A DNA stretch of 64,000 nt from assembly GCF_014268745.2 (NCBI RefSeq), contig NZ_JABWRB020000003.1, positions 186,001-250,000 on the forward strand, written 5' to 3'. The position numbers were made by a program, and so were the translations under genes. Shown here one piece after another: positions 34,698 to 43,994 of this stretch; position 1 is the stretch's first letter; each line of letters begins with the position of its first letter. Source of the stretch: Pseudomonas zanjanensis. GTDB lineage: Bacteria; Pseudomonadota; Gammaproteobacteria; Pseudomonadales; Pseudomonadaceae. A model generated the notes under the pieces. It saw only the letters and a program-made list of their open reading frames with translations, ran no database searches and was not told where the DNA came from.

Positions 34698-36356
34698 TCA
34701 CGGCGAATGGGTAATGTCGCTAATTTCATCGGCCGCCAGCGCGCCGATCTCGGACGTCTCCAGCACCACGTAGGCACTGCCGCAAAACAGCGAATTGAGG
34801 CGTCGCATGTCAGCAATCAGCTCCAGGTGCAGGGAACTGGTCTCCATGCTTTGTACGACTTTGCGTTGCAAACGGCTGACATGGGCGTGGGCCATGCGCC
34901 GCTCCTGCGCTCGAAAGCGACGTTTCTCACGCAGCAACTGCCGGGCGCTTTCCCGGTCGGCGCTGAGGAATACCGACAGGCCCAATCGCAGGTTGGCGAT
35001 CAAGTGGCTGTGCAGCCCCGCCAATTCCTCCAGGCCGACCTCGGAAAAGGAACGACGTTGCGAGGTTTTCTGCTGCTGGACCTTGCGCAACATGCGCTCG
35101 ATGAGGTCGCTGGCCAGCTTGAGGTTGATCGCCAGTTCGATGATCTCCGCCCAGCGGCGGCTGTCCTGTTCGCTGAGGTCCTCACGGGGCATTTGCGCCA
35201 TGTACAACTTGATGGCACTGCACAGCGCTTCGACGTCATCGCTCATGCGCCGGACGTCCTGGGTCACCGCCGTTTGCGCTCCGCGCAGCACGTCCAGCAT
35301 GGCTTCGAGCATGTTTTCGATCAGGTCGCCGATGCGCAAGGTTTCCCGGGCCGCGTTCGCCAGGGCCAGGCTCGGGGTGGCGAGGGCGGTGGCGTCCAGG
35401 TGGCGGGGCTTGGCCGTGCCGTTGGTCTCGGGCCGCTCCGGCAGCAGCCAGGCACAAAGCTTGGCCATCGGGCCGACGCTGGGCAGCAACACCAGGCACC
35501 GCACGGCGTTGTAGAGCAGATGGAAGCCGATCACGGTTTCCTGGGGGCTGAAATCCAGGCTATCGAGCCAGCCCACCAGCGGATCGAGCACCGGAATGAT
35601 CAACACCAGCCCGATCAGCTTGTACAGCAGGCTGCCCAGCGCCACCTGGCGTCCGGCGGTGTTCTGCATGCTGGTACTGAGGAACGCCAGGATGCCGCTG
35701 CCGATGTTGGCGCCGATCACCAGGCCGATGGCCACCGGCAGACTGATCACCGCGGCGCCGGCCAGTGTCGCGGTGAGCAGCACGGCCGCGAGGCTGGAAT
35801 AGGAGACCATCGCGAACAGCGCGCCGACCAGCGCATCGAGCAGGATGTCGCCGGTCAGTGAGGCGAAGATCACTTTCACGCCTTGGGCGTGGGTGATGGG
35901 CGCGGCGGCTTCGACGATTAACTGCAAGGCGAGGATGATCAGGCCCAGGCCGATGCTGACTCGGCCCATTTGCCCGACGCGCGTCTGTTTGCGCGAGAGG
36001 AAAAAAATCACCCCGAGGAAAATCAGCAGCGGCGACAGCCACGACAGGTCGAGGGTCAGCACCCGCGCCATCAGCGCGGTGCCGACATCGGCGCCCAGCA
36101 TGGTGGCCAGGGCCGGGGTCAGCGCCATCAGGCCCTGGCCGACGAACGAGGTGACGAGCATGGCCGTGGCGTTGCTGCTCTGGACCATGGCCGTGACCAT
36201 GATGCCGGCGATGAACGCCAGCCAGCGCCGGGACATGTTCTGGCTGATGACGTGGCGCAGGTTCGAGCCATAGACCCGCAGGATGCCGGTACGCACGATA
36301 TGCGTGCCCCAGATCAGCAGGGCCACGGCGGAGAGCAAATTGAGCAGGGTCAGCAT
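34698..36356 (-). CDS. Na+/Pi cotransporter family protein (NptA-PhoU fusion)
   Basis: A 552-residue protein. Start MLTLLNLLSAVALLIWG at 36356 (AGGGGG upstream); the frame extends 11 codons further but without a better site. Two Na/Pi repeats, each with the QSSNA- or glycine/serine-rich signature (VQSSNATAMLVTSF; VSYSSLAAVLLTA), with about eight transmembrane helices (to about 330), then a cytoplasmic PhoU-like helical domain (about 340-550). Likely takes up phosphate or another anion with sodium. A single Pho-box-like half lies upstream but is not convincing. Confidence 0.88.
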   Translation of the reverse strand: MLTLLNLLSAVALLIWGTHIVRTGILRVYGSNLRHVISQNMSRRWLAFIAGIMVTAMVQSSNATAMLVTSFVGQGLMALTPALATMLGADVGTALMARVLTLDLSWLSPLLIFLGVIFFLSRKQTRVGQMGRVSIGLGLIILALQLIVEAAAPITHAQGVKVIFASLTGDILLDALVGALFAMVSYSSLAAVLLTATLAGAAVISLPVAIGLVIGANIGSGILAFLSTSMQNTAGRQVALGSLLYKLIGLVLIIPVLDPLVGWLDSLDFSPQETVIGFHLLYNAVRCLVLLPSVGPMAKLCAWLLPERPETNGTAKPRHLDATALATPSLALANAARETLRIGDLIENMLEAMLDVLRGAQTAVTQDVRRMSDDVEALCSAIKLYMAQMPREDLSEQDSRRWAEIIELAINLKLASDLIERMLRKVQQQKTSQRRSFSEVGLEELAGLHSHLIANLRLGLSVFLSADRESARQLLREKRRFRAQERRMAHAHVSRLQRKVVQSMETSSLHLELIADMRRLNSLFCGSAYVVLETSEIGALAADEISDITHSP

Positions 36357-36525
36357 GAGAGGCCCCCTGTTAGCGTCCCAAAGGAACAAATGGGTGATGC
36401 CACATTCTTCGTTCTTGTACTTAAGCTGTAGTTGGCGAACGGTACGGGCGCCAGCATTGCACAGCTAAAGAATCGATTGAAACAAAACTGTCATGAAAAC
36501 AGGTCGTCCAGAACGACAAAGATCC

Positions 36526-36614
36526 TGTGGGAGCGGGCTTGCTCGCGAAAGCGGTAGGTCAGTCGCATCGGTGCTATCTGATCCACCGCCTTCGCGAGCA
36601 AGCCCGCTCCCACA
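36526..36614. repeat. REP doublet (TGTGGGAGCGGGCTTGCTCGCGA family)
   Basis: Perfectly inverted REP pair with the loop AAAGCGGTAGG..CCACCGCCT between them. Confidence 0.92.
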
Positions 36615-36662
36615 GGGGTATGCATTCCAGCTTAATGACCTGGCCGCTTTCCCGCAGGCATG

Positions 36663-36687
36663 AAAAAGGGGCTCCAAGAGCCCCTTT
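36663..36687. terminator. Terminator after the TerC-family gene
   Basis: AAAAAGGGGCTCCAAGAGCCCCTTTC stem-loop, 19 nt past the stop codon on the minus strand. Confidence 0.8.
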
Positions 36688-36705
36688 CATTCACTGCCCT
36701 CTACC

Positions 36706-37473
36706 TTACTGACCCGGCATGTCCTTGCGCAGTTTCACCGGATCCTGTTGCTTGCGCTTGCGCGCCATCGCGGTGCGCATCTTGATGTTGACTGCTTCCA
36801 CCGCCAGGGAGAACGCCATGGCGAAGTAGACGTAGCCTTTTGGCACGTGCACGTCGAACGACTCGGCAATCAGCACGGTACCGACCACCAGGAGGAACGA
36901 CAGCGCCAGCATCTTCAGCGACGGGTGCTTGTCGATGAACGTGCTGATGGTGCCCGAGGCCAGCATCATCACCAGTACGGCGACGATGATTGCCGCGACC
37001 ATGACCGGCACATGGGAAACCATGCCGACCGCGGTGATGACCGAATCCAGGGAGAACACGATGTCGATGATCGCGATCTGGATGATGGTGTAGATGAAAT
37101 TGCCGCCCTTGCCCGAAGGCGCGTCGCTGCTTTCATCTTCGCCTTCCAGCGCGTGGTACATCTCCTGGGAGCTTTTCCATAGCAGGAACAGGCCGCCGAA
37201 GAACAGGATCAGGTCACGACCGGAGATGCCCTGGCCGAACACTTCGAACAAATCGGCCGTCAGGCGCATGACCCAGGTGATGGACAGCAGCAACAGGATC
37301 CGCGTGATCATGGCCAGTGCCAGACCGAAAATCCGGGTGCGCGCCTGCATGTGCTTGGGCATGCGGCTGACCAGGATCGAGATCATGATGATGTTATCGA
37401 TGCCCAGGACGATTTCCAGGGCGGTCAGGGTAAAGAAGGCAACCCAGATTTCCGGGTTGGTCAGCCATTCCAT
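36706..37473 (-). CDS. TerC family integral membrane protein
   Basis: A 255-residue membrane protein with about seven transmembrane helices. Family hallmarks: LEIVLGIDNIIMISILVSRM near the N-terminus and IDIVFSLDSVITAVGMV in the middle, each with an intramembrane Asp expected to bind metal. TerC relatives export manganese or supply metal to exported enzymes; which applies here is unknown. I looked for a yybP-ykoY manganese riboswitch in the 77-bp gap upstream and do not see one. Confidence 0.9.
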   Translation of the reverse strand: MEWLTNPEIWVAFFTLTALEIVLGIDNIIMISILVSRMPKHMQARTRIFGLALAMITRILLLLSITWVMRLTADLFEVFGQGISGRDLILFFGGLFLLWKSSQEMYHALEGEDESSDAPSGKGGNFIYTIIQIAIIDIVFSLDSVITAVGMVSHVPVMVAAIIVAVLVMMLASGTISTFIDKHPSLKMLALSFLLVVGTVLIAESFDVHVPKGYVYFAMAFSLAVEAVNIKMRTAMARKRKQQDPVKLRKDMPGQ

Positions 37474-37550
37474 GTGAGTTCCTTTGAGCGAGTGTTAGGC
37501 CGCGCCGCGCCTTCGGTTACCCGAGAGGGGCGACGCAGCGGGCGTTGCTT

Positions 37551-38858
37551 TTATAGAGTGCTGAACAGCGGAAAAATCCCCATCAGCAAGGCGGCGAACA
37601 TTATGCACAGGCAAACCAGTACTGCCCACTTCAAGGTGAAGCGTTGGTGATCGCCGAACTCGATTCCCGCCAGGGCCACCAGCAGATAAGTCGACGGAAC
37701 CAGCGGACTCAGCAGATGCACGGGCTGGCCAACGATGGAGGCACGGGCCATTTCGACGGCGGTGATGCCGTAATGACTGGCGGCTTCGGCCAAAACCGGT
37801 AACACCCCGTAATAAAATGCATCGTTGGACATGAAGAACGTGAACGGCATGCTCACCAGTGCGGTGATGACCGCCAGGTAAGGACCGAGGAATTCCGGAA
37901 TCACCGCCAGTAGGCTCTTGGACATGGCGTCGACCATGCCGGTGCCGGACAGGATGCCGGTGAAAATCCCTGCCGCAAAAATCAGCCCGACCACCGCCAG
38001 TACACTACCGGCGTGCGCCGCGACGCGGTCTTTCTGCTGTTGCAGGCACGGGTAGTTGACGATCATCGCGATACTGAAGGCCACCATGAACAGCACCGGC
38101 AATGGCAACAGGCCAGCGATCAGGGTGCACATCAGGGCCAGGGTCAGCGCGCCGTTGAACCAGATCAGCTTCGGACGGCGGGCGTCCGGGAACTGGGACA
38201 CGCTGATTTCGCTGTGGTCGATCTCATCGCCCGCCAGGTGCAATTCACCCAGGCGCGCACGTTCGCGCTTGCCGTACATGTAGGAAATCGCCAGGATCGC
38301 CACGACACCGGCCAGCATCGCCGGGATCATCGGCACGAAGATGTCGGACGGGTCCACATGCAGCGCACTGGCCGCCCGGGCGGTTGGGCCGCCCCACGGG
38401 GTCATGTTCATCACGCCGCCGGCGAGAATGATCAGGCCAGCCATGATGCGCGGGCTCATGCCGATGCGGCTGTAGAGCGGCAGCATCGCGGCCACGCAGA
38501 TCATGTAAGTGGTCGCGCCGTCACCATCAAGGGAAACGACGAGCGCCAGAACGGCGGTACCGACCGAAACTTTCAACGGGTCGCCCTTGACCAGCTTGAG
38601 GATCTTGCGCACGGCCGGGTCGAACAGGCCGGAGTCGATCATCAGGGCAAAATACAGAATCGCGAACATCAGCATCACCCCGGTCGGGGCGAGCTTGGTG
38701 ATGCCTTCGAGCATCATCGGGCCGATCTTCGGCGCGAAGCCACCGAACAGGGCGAACAGGATCGGGATGATGATTAGGGCGATCAGCGCGGACAGGCGCT
38801 TGGTCATGATCAGGAACATGAACGTGATGACCATGGCGAAGCCAAGGAAAGTCAGCAT
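37551..38858 (-). CDS. CitMHS family citrate-metal:H+ symporter
   Basis: A 435-residue transporter with about twelve transmembrane helices. MTPWGGPTARAASAL, the VSLDGDGATTYM loop and C-terminal SPLVPSTYLLVALAGIEFGDHQRFTLKWA are typical of CitMHS proteins that import metal-citrate complexes. The central cytoplasmic loop is about 30 residues. The 5' leader carries an AACAACAACAA motif and a small open frame (see 38907-38987), suggesting catabolite control. No two-component sensor for citrate is adjacent. Confidence 0.88.
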   Translation of the reverse strand: MLTFLGFAMVITFMFLIMTKRLSALIALIIIPILFALFGGFAPKIGPMMLEGITKLAPTGVMLMFAILYFALMIDSGLFDPAVRKILKLVKGDPLKVSVGTAVLALVVSLDGDGATTYMICVAAMLPLYSRIGMSPRIMAGLIILAGGVMNMTPWGGPTARAASALHVDPSDIFVPMIPAMLAGVVAILAISYMYGKRERARLGELHLAGDEIDHSEISVSQFPDARRPKLIWFNGALTLALMCTLIAGLLPLPVLFMVAFSIAMIVNYPCLQQQKDRVAAHAGSVLAVVGLIFAAGIFTGILSGTGMVDAMSKSLLAVIPEFLGPYLAVITALVSMPFTFFMSNDAFYYGVLPVLAEAASHYGITAVEMARASIVGQPVHLLSPLVPSTYLLVALAGIEFGDHQRFTLKWAVLVCLCIMFAALLMGIFPLFSTL

Positions 38859-38906
38859 GGGAAATACTCCAGGCGTGGCGCGGCTATGGAAGGCGAACCG
38901 GACAGG

Positions 38907-38987
38907 TCAGCGCAGGATGCAAAGCACGGGGCGGACGGATGGAGTGGGTGCAGCGGGACGGGTAGCAGCGGACATCAGAATCACCAT
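38907..38987 (-). CDS. Possible 26-residue leader ORF of the citrate transporter
   Basis: ATG at 38987, stop at 38907-38909, ending 48 nt before the CitMHS start. It would encode 26 residues starting MVILMSAATRP and ending CILR. Its ribosome-binding region is the AACAACAACAA stretch rather than a Shine-Dalgarno sequence, so translation is doubtful. Listed because position and the overlapping Crc-type motif suggest a leader role. Confidence 0.3.
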   Translation of the reverse strand: MVILMSAATRPAAPTPSVRPVLCILR

Positions 38988-38997
38988 TGTTGTTGTT
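38987..38997 (-). promoter_or_regulatory. AACAACAACAA (CA-type) Hfq/Crc motif
   Basis: On the minus strand this reads AACAACAACAA directly before an ATG. It matches the AAnAAnAA target of Hfq-Crc repression in Pseudomonas, which often controls carboxylate transporters. It lies about 130 nt upstream of the CitMHS start rather than over it. In 38998-39134 I see nothing else. Confidence 0.5.
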
Positions 38998-39134
38998 AAA
39001 AAGGCCGAACGAGCATCAGAAAGACTCGTTGTAGGCCACCGGTCTGTTGCCGGTAGGTGAGGCGATCCTAATCGCGCAAGCTTTCAGCAGCCTTTCGCAA
39101 GCCGAGCGTATGACCAAACGCACGAAGTTACTTT

Positions 39135-39267
39135 GTGGCGAGGGGATTTATCCCCGCTGGACTGCGCAGCAGGCCCAATAAAGGCAGAACGCATTTCTCC
39201 TGAAAATTGCGCGATGACAGATTTAGGGGCCGCTTCGCGCCCCAGCGGGGATAAATCCCCTCGCCAC
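39135..39267. repeat. REP doublet (GAGGGGATTTATCCCC family)
   Basis: Inverted pair GTGGCGAGGGGATTTATCC ... GGATAAATCCCCTCGCCAC, a family distinct from the other two REP types of this window. Confidence 0.92.
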
Positions 39268-39275
39268 AAAAGCAG

Positions 39276-39614
39276 TCAGGTTTTTGCTTTGAAGGCTGAA
39301 AGATTCAACGGCCGCACCGCGCCCATCCAGATCGCATGGTCGGTGTGATCGGCCAGGTCATCGCCGGTCTCCGGGTGCAGGAAAATCACCAGCCCCTTGC
39401 GATTCAGGGCCAGCCACGGCAGGACCACGCCGATGTACTGCGGATCGAAGGCCAGCTGACAACTCCAGTCCGGATGCGGGCCGACCGGGCGTTGATGGAC
39501 GCGGCCCATTTTCAGCGGGAACAACTGCGCCGCTTCCTCACACAGCGCCCGCGCCTGGTCGAGGGTATTGGCGTCGAAATACACGTGGGCGTGGTAGCCC
39601 TTGATCCGCTGCAT
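39276..39614 (-). CDS. DOPA 4,5-dioxygenase family protein
   Basis: A 112-residue single-domain protein of the vicinal-oxygen-chelate-like DOPA dioxygenase family. Conserved His residues: YHAHVYFD near the N-terminus, PHPDWSCQLAF, and VIFLHPETGDDLADHTDH. Length is usual for bacterial members. Extradiol dioxygenase activity is known for some relatives; the natural substrate in bacteria is unclear. Divergent from the NAD(P)-binding protein gene with an 84-bp gap. Confidence 0.82.
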   Translation of the reverse strand: MQRIKGYHAHVYFDANTLDQARALCEEAAQLFPLKMGRVHQRPVGPHPDWSCQLAFDPQYIGVVLPWLALNRKGLVIFLHPETGDDLADHTDHAIWMGAVRPLNLSAFKAKT

Positions 39615-39698
39615 CTGTTTCTCCTTGAAAAGAGGCCGAACCCTCGCCGTTTGCCGCGGGTCAGAGCCTTTACAGGCGGGACAACGAGGAAAACAGCC

Positions 39699-40358
39699 AT
39701 GAAAAACGCCGAAACCCCGGTCATCAAAGTGGTGCTCTATGGTGCCATGAGCAGCCTCGGCAGTGCGTTGATGGCTGAACTGCTACGGCGCCAGCATGAG
39801 GTCATCGCCATTCTCGATGACCTCACCGCCCTGGCCCCACGCCCGGGCCTGCGGACCAAGACCGGCGATCTGTTCGACCCGGAGCGGGTCAAGCAAAGTG
39901 TCGCCGGCGCCAGCGCCGTGGTGTGCCTGTTGAATGCACCAGGGCTGCCGATGAACAGCGAACAGGTGGAGCGCACCCTGGTTCCCGGCCCGGTGGAGCA
40001 GGTCTTGGCGGTGGATGCCCTGATCGCCGGCATGCAGGCGGTGAACATTTCACGGCTGTTCCTGGTGGGCGATTTTGCGCTGCTGGACGAAGAACAGGCC
40101 GACGATGATTTGCAGCGCCACGCCGCCGAAGAAATGCTCGACGCCCTGAAGAGCAGTGCCTTGCAGTGGACCCTGATCAACGCGCCCTACGCCGCGCCTG
40201 GCCTGGGCATCGAACATTTCAGCCAGGTCAGCACCAGCCTGGAACCCGGCCTGGCCGAAACCTTGGAGCGGCTCAACCGCGTGGCGGTCGGCATTGCCGA
40301 CGAGCTGCGCCTGAACCTGCACGTGGGCGAGCACGTCAGCTTCGTGCCCGCCAATTAG
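39699..40358 (+). CDS. NAD(P)-binding Rossmann-fold protein (SDR/NmrA-like)
   Basis: A 219-residue protein. GAGGA lies 8 nt before ATG 39699; the longer frame from 39336 is antisense to the dioxygenase gene. The first strand and turn read VVLYGAMSSLGSAL, a modified GxxGxxG dinucleotide loop; DDLTAL and TKTGDLFDPERV follow as expected for extended SDR or NmrA-like proteins. The YxxxK catalytic pair is not evident, so it may be a non-catalytic or unusual reductase. Substrate unknown. Confidence 0.75.
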   Translation: MKNAETPVIKVVLYGAMSSLGSALMAELLRRQHEVIAILDDLTALAPRPGLRTKTGDLFDPERVKQSVAGASAVVCLLNAPGLPMNSEQVERTLVPGPVEQVLAVDALIAGMQAVNISRLFLVGDFALLDEEQADDDLQRHAAEEMLDALKSSALQWTLINAPYAAPGLGIEHFSQVSTSLEPGLAETLERLNRVAVGIADELRLNLHVGEHVSFVPAN

Positions 40359-40371
40359 AGATGGACATCCC

Positions 40372-40416
40372 GTGGCGAGGGAGCTTGCTCCCGCTGGGCC
40401 GCGTAGCGGCCCCAAA
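40372..40416. repeat. REP element (GAGGGAGCTTGCTCCC family)
   Basis: One copy, GTGGCGAGGGAGCTTGCTCC followed by GGGCCGC..GCGGCCC, between convergent genes. Confidence 0.85.
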
Positions 40417-40431
40417 AAGACGGCCACGTAC

Positions 40432-41382
40432 TCAAACAGCAATCGACGGCAACGGCAATCCCGTGAGCGACTCGGCGCTGTTAGCCTGTTCTTCCATCAG
40501 CCAATCAACGAATTGCCGGATCAACACACCGCGCCGTTTACGCTGGGGCAAAACCACGTAATACCCCAGCCGCGACAGCACCGTTTCCGCGATCGGACGA
40601 CACAACAGGCCCTGGGCCAATAAGTTATCCACAAGGTGACGCCAGCCAATCGCGACGCCTTGGCCGCCAATCGCCGCCTGGATGAGCAGCGTGTAGTTGT
40701 CGAAGCGCAACTGCCCGGGCGCCGGCGGCGAGGTGATGCCCAATTCGCGGAATACACCACTCCAGTCGAACCAGCTGTTGCTGTTGCTCGCGCGCAAATG
40801 CAGCAACGGAAATTCCGCCAAGGCCTGGGCGGGCAAGGGCAGGGGACGCTCCTTGAGCAGCAGCGGGCTGCACACCGGAAAGACTTCTTCGCTGAATAGC
40901 CAACGACTTTCGCCTTGTTTGAAGCGACCGTCGCCGAACAGCACGGCAACGTCGATATCGGTGCGGAGCATGTTGTGATTGCGTTCGCTGGTCACCAGGC
41001 TCACGTCCACTTGCGGGTTGGCGGCGTGAAAGCGATGCAGGCGCGGCATCAGCCAATAGGCGGCGAAGGCGAAGTCCGTGGCGACTTGCAGCACCTCGTG
41101 CTGGTGCTGGGCGGTGATGGCGCTGAGCCCGGCATCGATGCTCTGCAAACCGGCCTGCACCTGCTCGAACAGGATCGTCCCGGCCTCGGTCAGTTCAATG
41201 CCACGGTAGATGCGATCAAACAACCGCGTACCCAGTTGCTCTTCCAGGCGCTTGATCTGTTGGCTGATGGCCGGTTGCGTGGTGCCCAGCTCAATCGCCG
41301 CCGCGGTAAAGCTCTGTTGGCGAGCCGCGGCTTCAAAGGCTCGGAACAGTTCCAAGGACAGGCTACCCAGGGCGTCATACAT
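40432..41382 (-). CDS. LysR-type regulator of choline sulfate utilisation
   Basis: A 316-residue LysR regulator. N-terminal helix-turn-helix (SFTAAAIELGTTQPAISQQIKRLEEQLG) then the substrate-binding domain (about 90-300). It is divergent from betC, as is usual for the choline-sulfate regulator in Pseudomonas. A perfect inverted repeat ATAAGC-TGT-GCTTAT overlaps its start codon and may be its operator, allowing autoregulation. Effector, presumably choline sulfate or choline, is inferred from the neighbours. Confidence 0.88.
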   Translation of the reverse strand: MYDALGSLSLELFRAFEAAARQQSFTAAAIELGTTQPAISQQIKRLEEQLGTRLFDRIYRGIELTEAGTILFEQVQAGLQSIDAGLSAITAQHQHEVLQVATDFAFAAYWLMPRLHRFHAANPQVDVSLVTSERNHNMLRTDIDVAVLFGDGRFKQGESRWLFSEEVFPVCSPLLLKERPLPLPAQALAEFPLLHLRASNSNSWFDWSGVFRELGITSPPAPGQLRFDNYTLLIQAAIGGQGVAIGWRHLVDNLLAQGLLCRPIAETVLSRLGYYVVLPQRKRRGVLIRQFVDWLMEEQANSAESLTGLPLPSIAV

Positions 41383-41395
41383 AAGCTGTGCTTAT
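41381..41395. promoter_or_regulatory. Inverted repeat over the LysR start codon
   Basis: ATAAGC-TGT-GCTTAT, perfect 6-bp arms, beginning at the LysR start codon and about 100 bp upstream of betC. Candidate operator of the LysR regulator. Confidence 0.45.
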
Positions 41396-41496
41396 CCTAG
41401 TCATTATCCTGCATGGGCTTTACCCAAAAACCCGGGGGCTACATGCTCAATCGCAGCAATGTCGCATAACTGCCTACTATGGAATGCCGCGAATAC

Positions 41497-43011
41497 ATGA
41501 AGCGCAAGAACATTCTTTTCATCATGGCCGATCAAATGGCCGCGCCAATGTTGCCGATCTACGGTCCTTCACCGATCAAGCTGCCGAACCTGTCGCGCCT
41601 GGCCGCCGAAGGCGTGGTGTTCGACGCCGCCTATTGCAACAGCCCACTGTGCGCGCCGTCGCGGTTTACCCTGGTGAGCGGCCAGTTGCCGAGCAAGATC
41701 GGCGCATACGACAACGCGGCGGACTTTCCCGCAGATGTGCCGACCTACGCCCATTACCTGCGCCGCCTCGGCTACCGCACGGCGTTATCCGGCAAGATGC
41801 ACTTTTGTGGCCCCGACCAACTGCACGGCTACGAAGAGCGCCTGACCAGCGACATCTACCCGGCCGACTACGGTTGGGCGGTGAACTGGGACGAGCCGGA
41901 CGTGCGGCCCAGTTGGTACCACAACATGTCGTCGGTGTTGCAGGCCGGGCCTTGCGTGCGCACCAACCAATTGGATTTCGATGAAGAAGTGGTGTTCAAG
42001 GCCCAGCAGTACCTGTTCGACCACATCCGCGAGGACGGTGACCAGCCGTTCTGCCTGACCGTGTCGATGACCCACCCACACGACCCGTACACAATTCCCA
42101 AGGCTTTCTGGGATTTGTATGACGACAACGACATCCCATTGCCCCAGACCCCGGCGCAAACGGACCTTGATCCACATTCCCAGCGGTTGCTGAAAGTCTA
42201 CGACCTGTGGGACAAGCCGCTGCCTGTGGATAAGATTCGCGATGCCCGTCGCGCCTATTTCGGTGCGTGCAGCTACATTGACAGCAACGTCGGCAAGCTG
42301 CTGCAAACCCTGGAGGACACCGGTCTGCTGGACGATACGATTATCGTCTTCTCCGGCGATCACGGGGACATGCTCGGCGAAAAGGGCCTCTGGTACAAAA
42401 TGCACTGGTTCGAAATGGCCGCTCGCGTACCGCTGCTGATCAGCGCACCTGGGCAGTTCGCCAGCGGCCGGGTGGGTGCGGCCGTGTCCACCGCCGACTT
42501 GCTGCCGACCCTGGTGGAACTGGCCGGCGGCACGCTGGAACCGGGCTTGCCGCTGGATGGCCGTTCGCTGGTGCCGCACCTGCAAGGGCAGGGCGGCCAT
42601 GATGAAGTGTTCGGTGAATACATGGCCGAAGGCACCATCAGCCCGTTGATGATGATTCGTCGTGGCCCGTGGAAATTCATCTACAGCGAAGATGACCCGT
42701 GCCTGCTGTTCGACGTTCGCAATGACCCCAAGGAACTGGAAGATCTCAGCCAATCCGCCGAGCATCATTCCCTGTTCAGCGATTTTCTCGCCGAAGCCCG
42801 CGCCAAGTGGGATATCTCGACCATTCACCAACAGGTGCTCGCCAGCCAGCGCCGCCGCCGTTTCGTCGCCCAGGCGCTGACCCTGGGCAAACTCAAGAGC
42901 TGGGATCACCAGCCGCTGGTGGACGCCAGCCAGCAGTACATGCGTAACCACATCGACCTCGACGATCTGGAGCGCAAGGCCCGTTATCCACAACCCTGCC
43001 AAAACCAATAA
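41497..43011 (+). CDS. betC: Choline-sulfatase BetC
   Basis: A 504-residue type I sulfatase that cleaves choline-O-sulfate into choline and sulfate. Start MKRKNILFIMADQ at 41497. Active-site CAPSR supplies the Cys converted to formylglycine. Metal ligands are expected in IMADQMA (Asp) and FSGDHGDMLGE (Asp-His). The C-terminal region (about 400-504) is the choline-sulfatase extension. Co-transcribed with choX (15-bp gap). Confidence 0.94.
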   Translation: MKRKNILFIMADQMAAPMLPIYGPSPIKLPNLSRLAAEGVVFDAAYCNSPLCAPSRFTLVSGQLPSKIGAYDNAADFPADVPTYAHYLRRLGYRTALSGKMHFCGPDQLHGYEERLTSDIYPADYGWAVNWDEPDVRPSWYHNMSSVLQAGPCVRTNQLDFDEEVVFKAQQYLFDHIREDGDQPFCLTVSMTHPHDPYTIPKAFWDLYDDNDIPLPQTPAQTDLDPHSQRLLKVYDLWDKPLPVDKIRDARRAYFGACSYIDSNVGKLLQTLEDTGLLDDTIIVFSGDHGDMLGEKGLWYKMHWFEMAARVPLLISAPGQFASGRVGAAVSTADLLPTLVELAGGTLEPGLPLDGRSLVPHLQGQGGHDEVFGEYMAEGTISPLMMIRRGPWKFIYSEDDPCLLFDVRNDPKELEDLSQSAEHHSLFSDFLAEARAKWDISTIHQQVLASQRRRRFVAQALTLGKLKSWDHQPLVDASQQYMRNHIDLDDLERKARYPQPCQNQ

Positions 43012-43026
43012 CGTAAGGGGCAAGCC

Positions 43027-43947
43027 ATGCAAAAGTTATCCACAGTACTGACCGCTGGGCTGTTGGCATTGAGCAGCGTTTCGGCCTGGGCCGAGCAGAG
43101 CTGCGAAACGGTGAAGATGGCCGATCCGGGCTGGAGCGACATTGCCGCCACCAACGCCATCACCGGTTTCCTGCTGGACGGGATGGGCTACAAGGCCAAG
43201 GTCGACACCCTCGCCGTGCCGATCACCTTCGGTGGCCTCAAGGAAGGCCAGGTGGATGTGTTCCTGGGTAACTGGATGCCGGCGCAGCAGGGTTTCTATG
43301 ACAAGTTCGTGGCCAATGGCGACGTCACGCAACTGGCCAAGAACCTGGACGGCACCGAATTCACCCTGGCGGTCCCGGATTACGTCTGGGATGCGGGTGT
43401 GCATAACTTTGCCGACCTGAACAAATTCGCCGACAAGTTCGACAAGAAAATCTACGGCATCGGTTCCGGCGCCCCGGCCAACCTCTCGCTGAAAGAAATC
43501 ATCAAGACCAACGACTTCGGCATGGGCGAATGGAAACTGGTGGAGTCCAGCGAGCAGGCAATGTTGGCGGAAGTCTCCCGGGCGGTGAAAAAACAGAAAT
43601 TCGTGACCTTCCTCGGCTGGACCCCGCACCCCATGAACGTGCAATTGAAAATGCACTACCTCAAGGGCGGCGAGAAATACTTCGGCGACACCGGCGCCGT
43701 CTATACGCTGACGCGCAAAGGTTATGCACAGGCCTGCCCGAACGTGGGCAAGCTGCTGACCAACCTGAGCTTCACCCAGGAAATGGAAAACAGCATCATG
43801 GCCGAGGTGGTCAACAACAAGGTCAGCAACGCCGAGGCGGCCAAGGCCTGGATCAAGGCCAACCCGGCGGTGCTGGATAAATGGCTGGACGGTGTGAAGA
43901 CCCTGGATGGCAAGGACGCGTTGGCGGCGGTGAAGGCCAAGCTCTGA
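43027..43947 (+). CDS. choX: Choline-binding protein of ABC transporter (ChoX)
   Basis: A 306-residue periplasmic binding protein with signal peptide (MQKLSTVLTAGLLALSSVSAWA). Aromatic residues for the quaternary amine box are seen in DPGWSD, GNWMPAQQGFYD, VPDYVWDAG and FLGWTPHPMN. It binds choline (or related compounds) for import; no permease or ATPase is adjacent, so it must use a transporter encoded elsewhere. RBS AAGGGGC lies upstream of the ATG. Confidence 0.93.
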   Translation: MQKLSTVLTAGLLALSSVSAWAEQSCETVKMADPGWSDIAATNAITGFLLDGMGYKAKVDTLAVPITFGGLKEGQVDVFLGNWMPAQQGFYDKFVANGDVTQLAKNLDGTEFTLAVPDYVWDAGVHNFADLNKFADKFDKKIYGIGSGAPANLSLKEIIKTNDFGMGEWKLVESSEQAMLAEVSRAVKKQKFVTFLGWTPHPMNVQLKMHYLKGGEKYFGDTGAVYTLTRKGYAQACPNVGKLLTNLSFTQEMENSIMAEVVNNKVSNAEAAKAWIKANPAVLDKWLDGVKTLDGKDALAAVKAKL

Positions 43948-43994
43948 CAATCATGCTGGCTCCGCGTGCTTTCCCAGCGTGACGCGGAGCCATT

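Noticed and set aside
36477..36494. Pho-box-like sequence upstream of the Na/Pi transporter
   Set aside because: Only one CTGTCAT half is good; the other half matches 3 of 7 and the orientation points away from the gene.
37474..37550. Possible yybP-ykoY manganese riboswitch before the TerC gene
   Set aside because: Gap is only 77 bp and the conserved core of that riboswitch is not seen.
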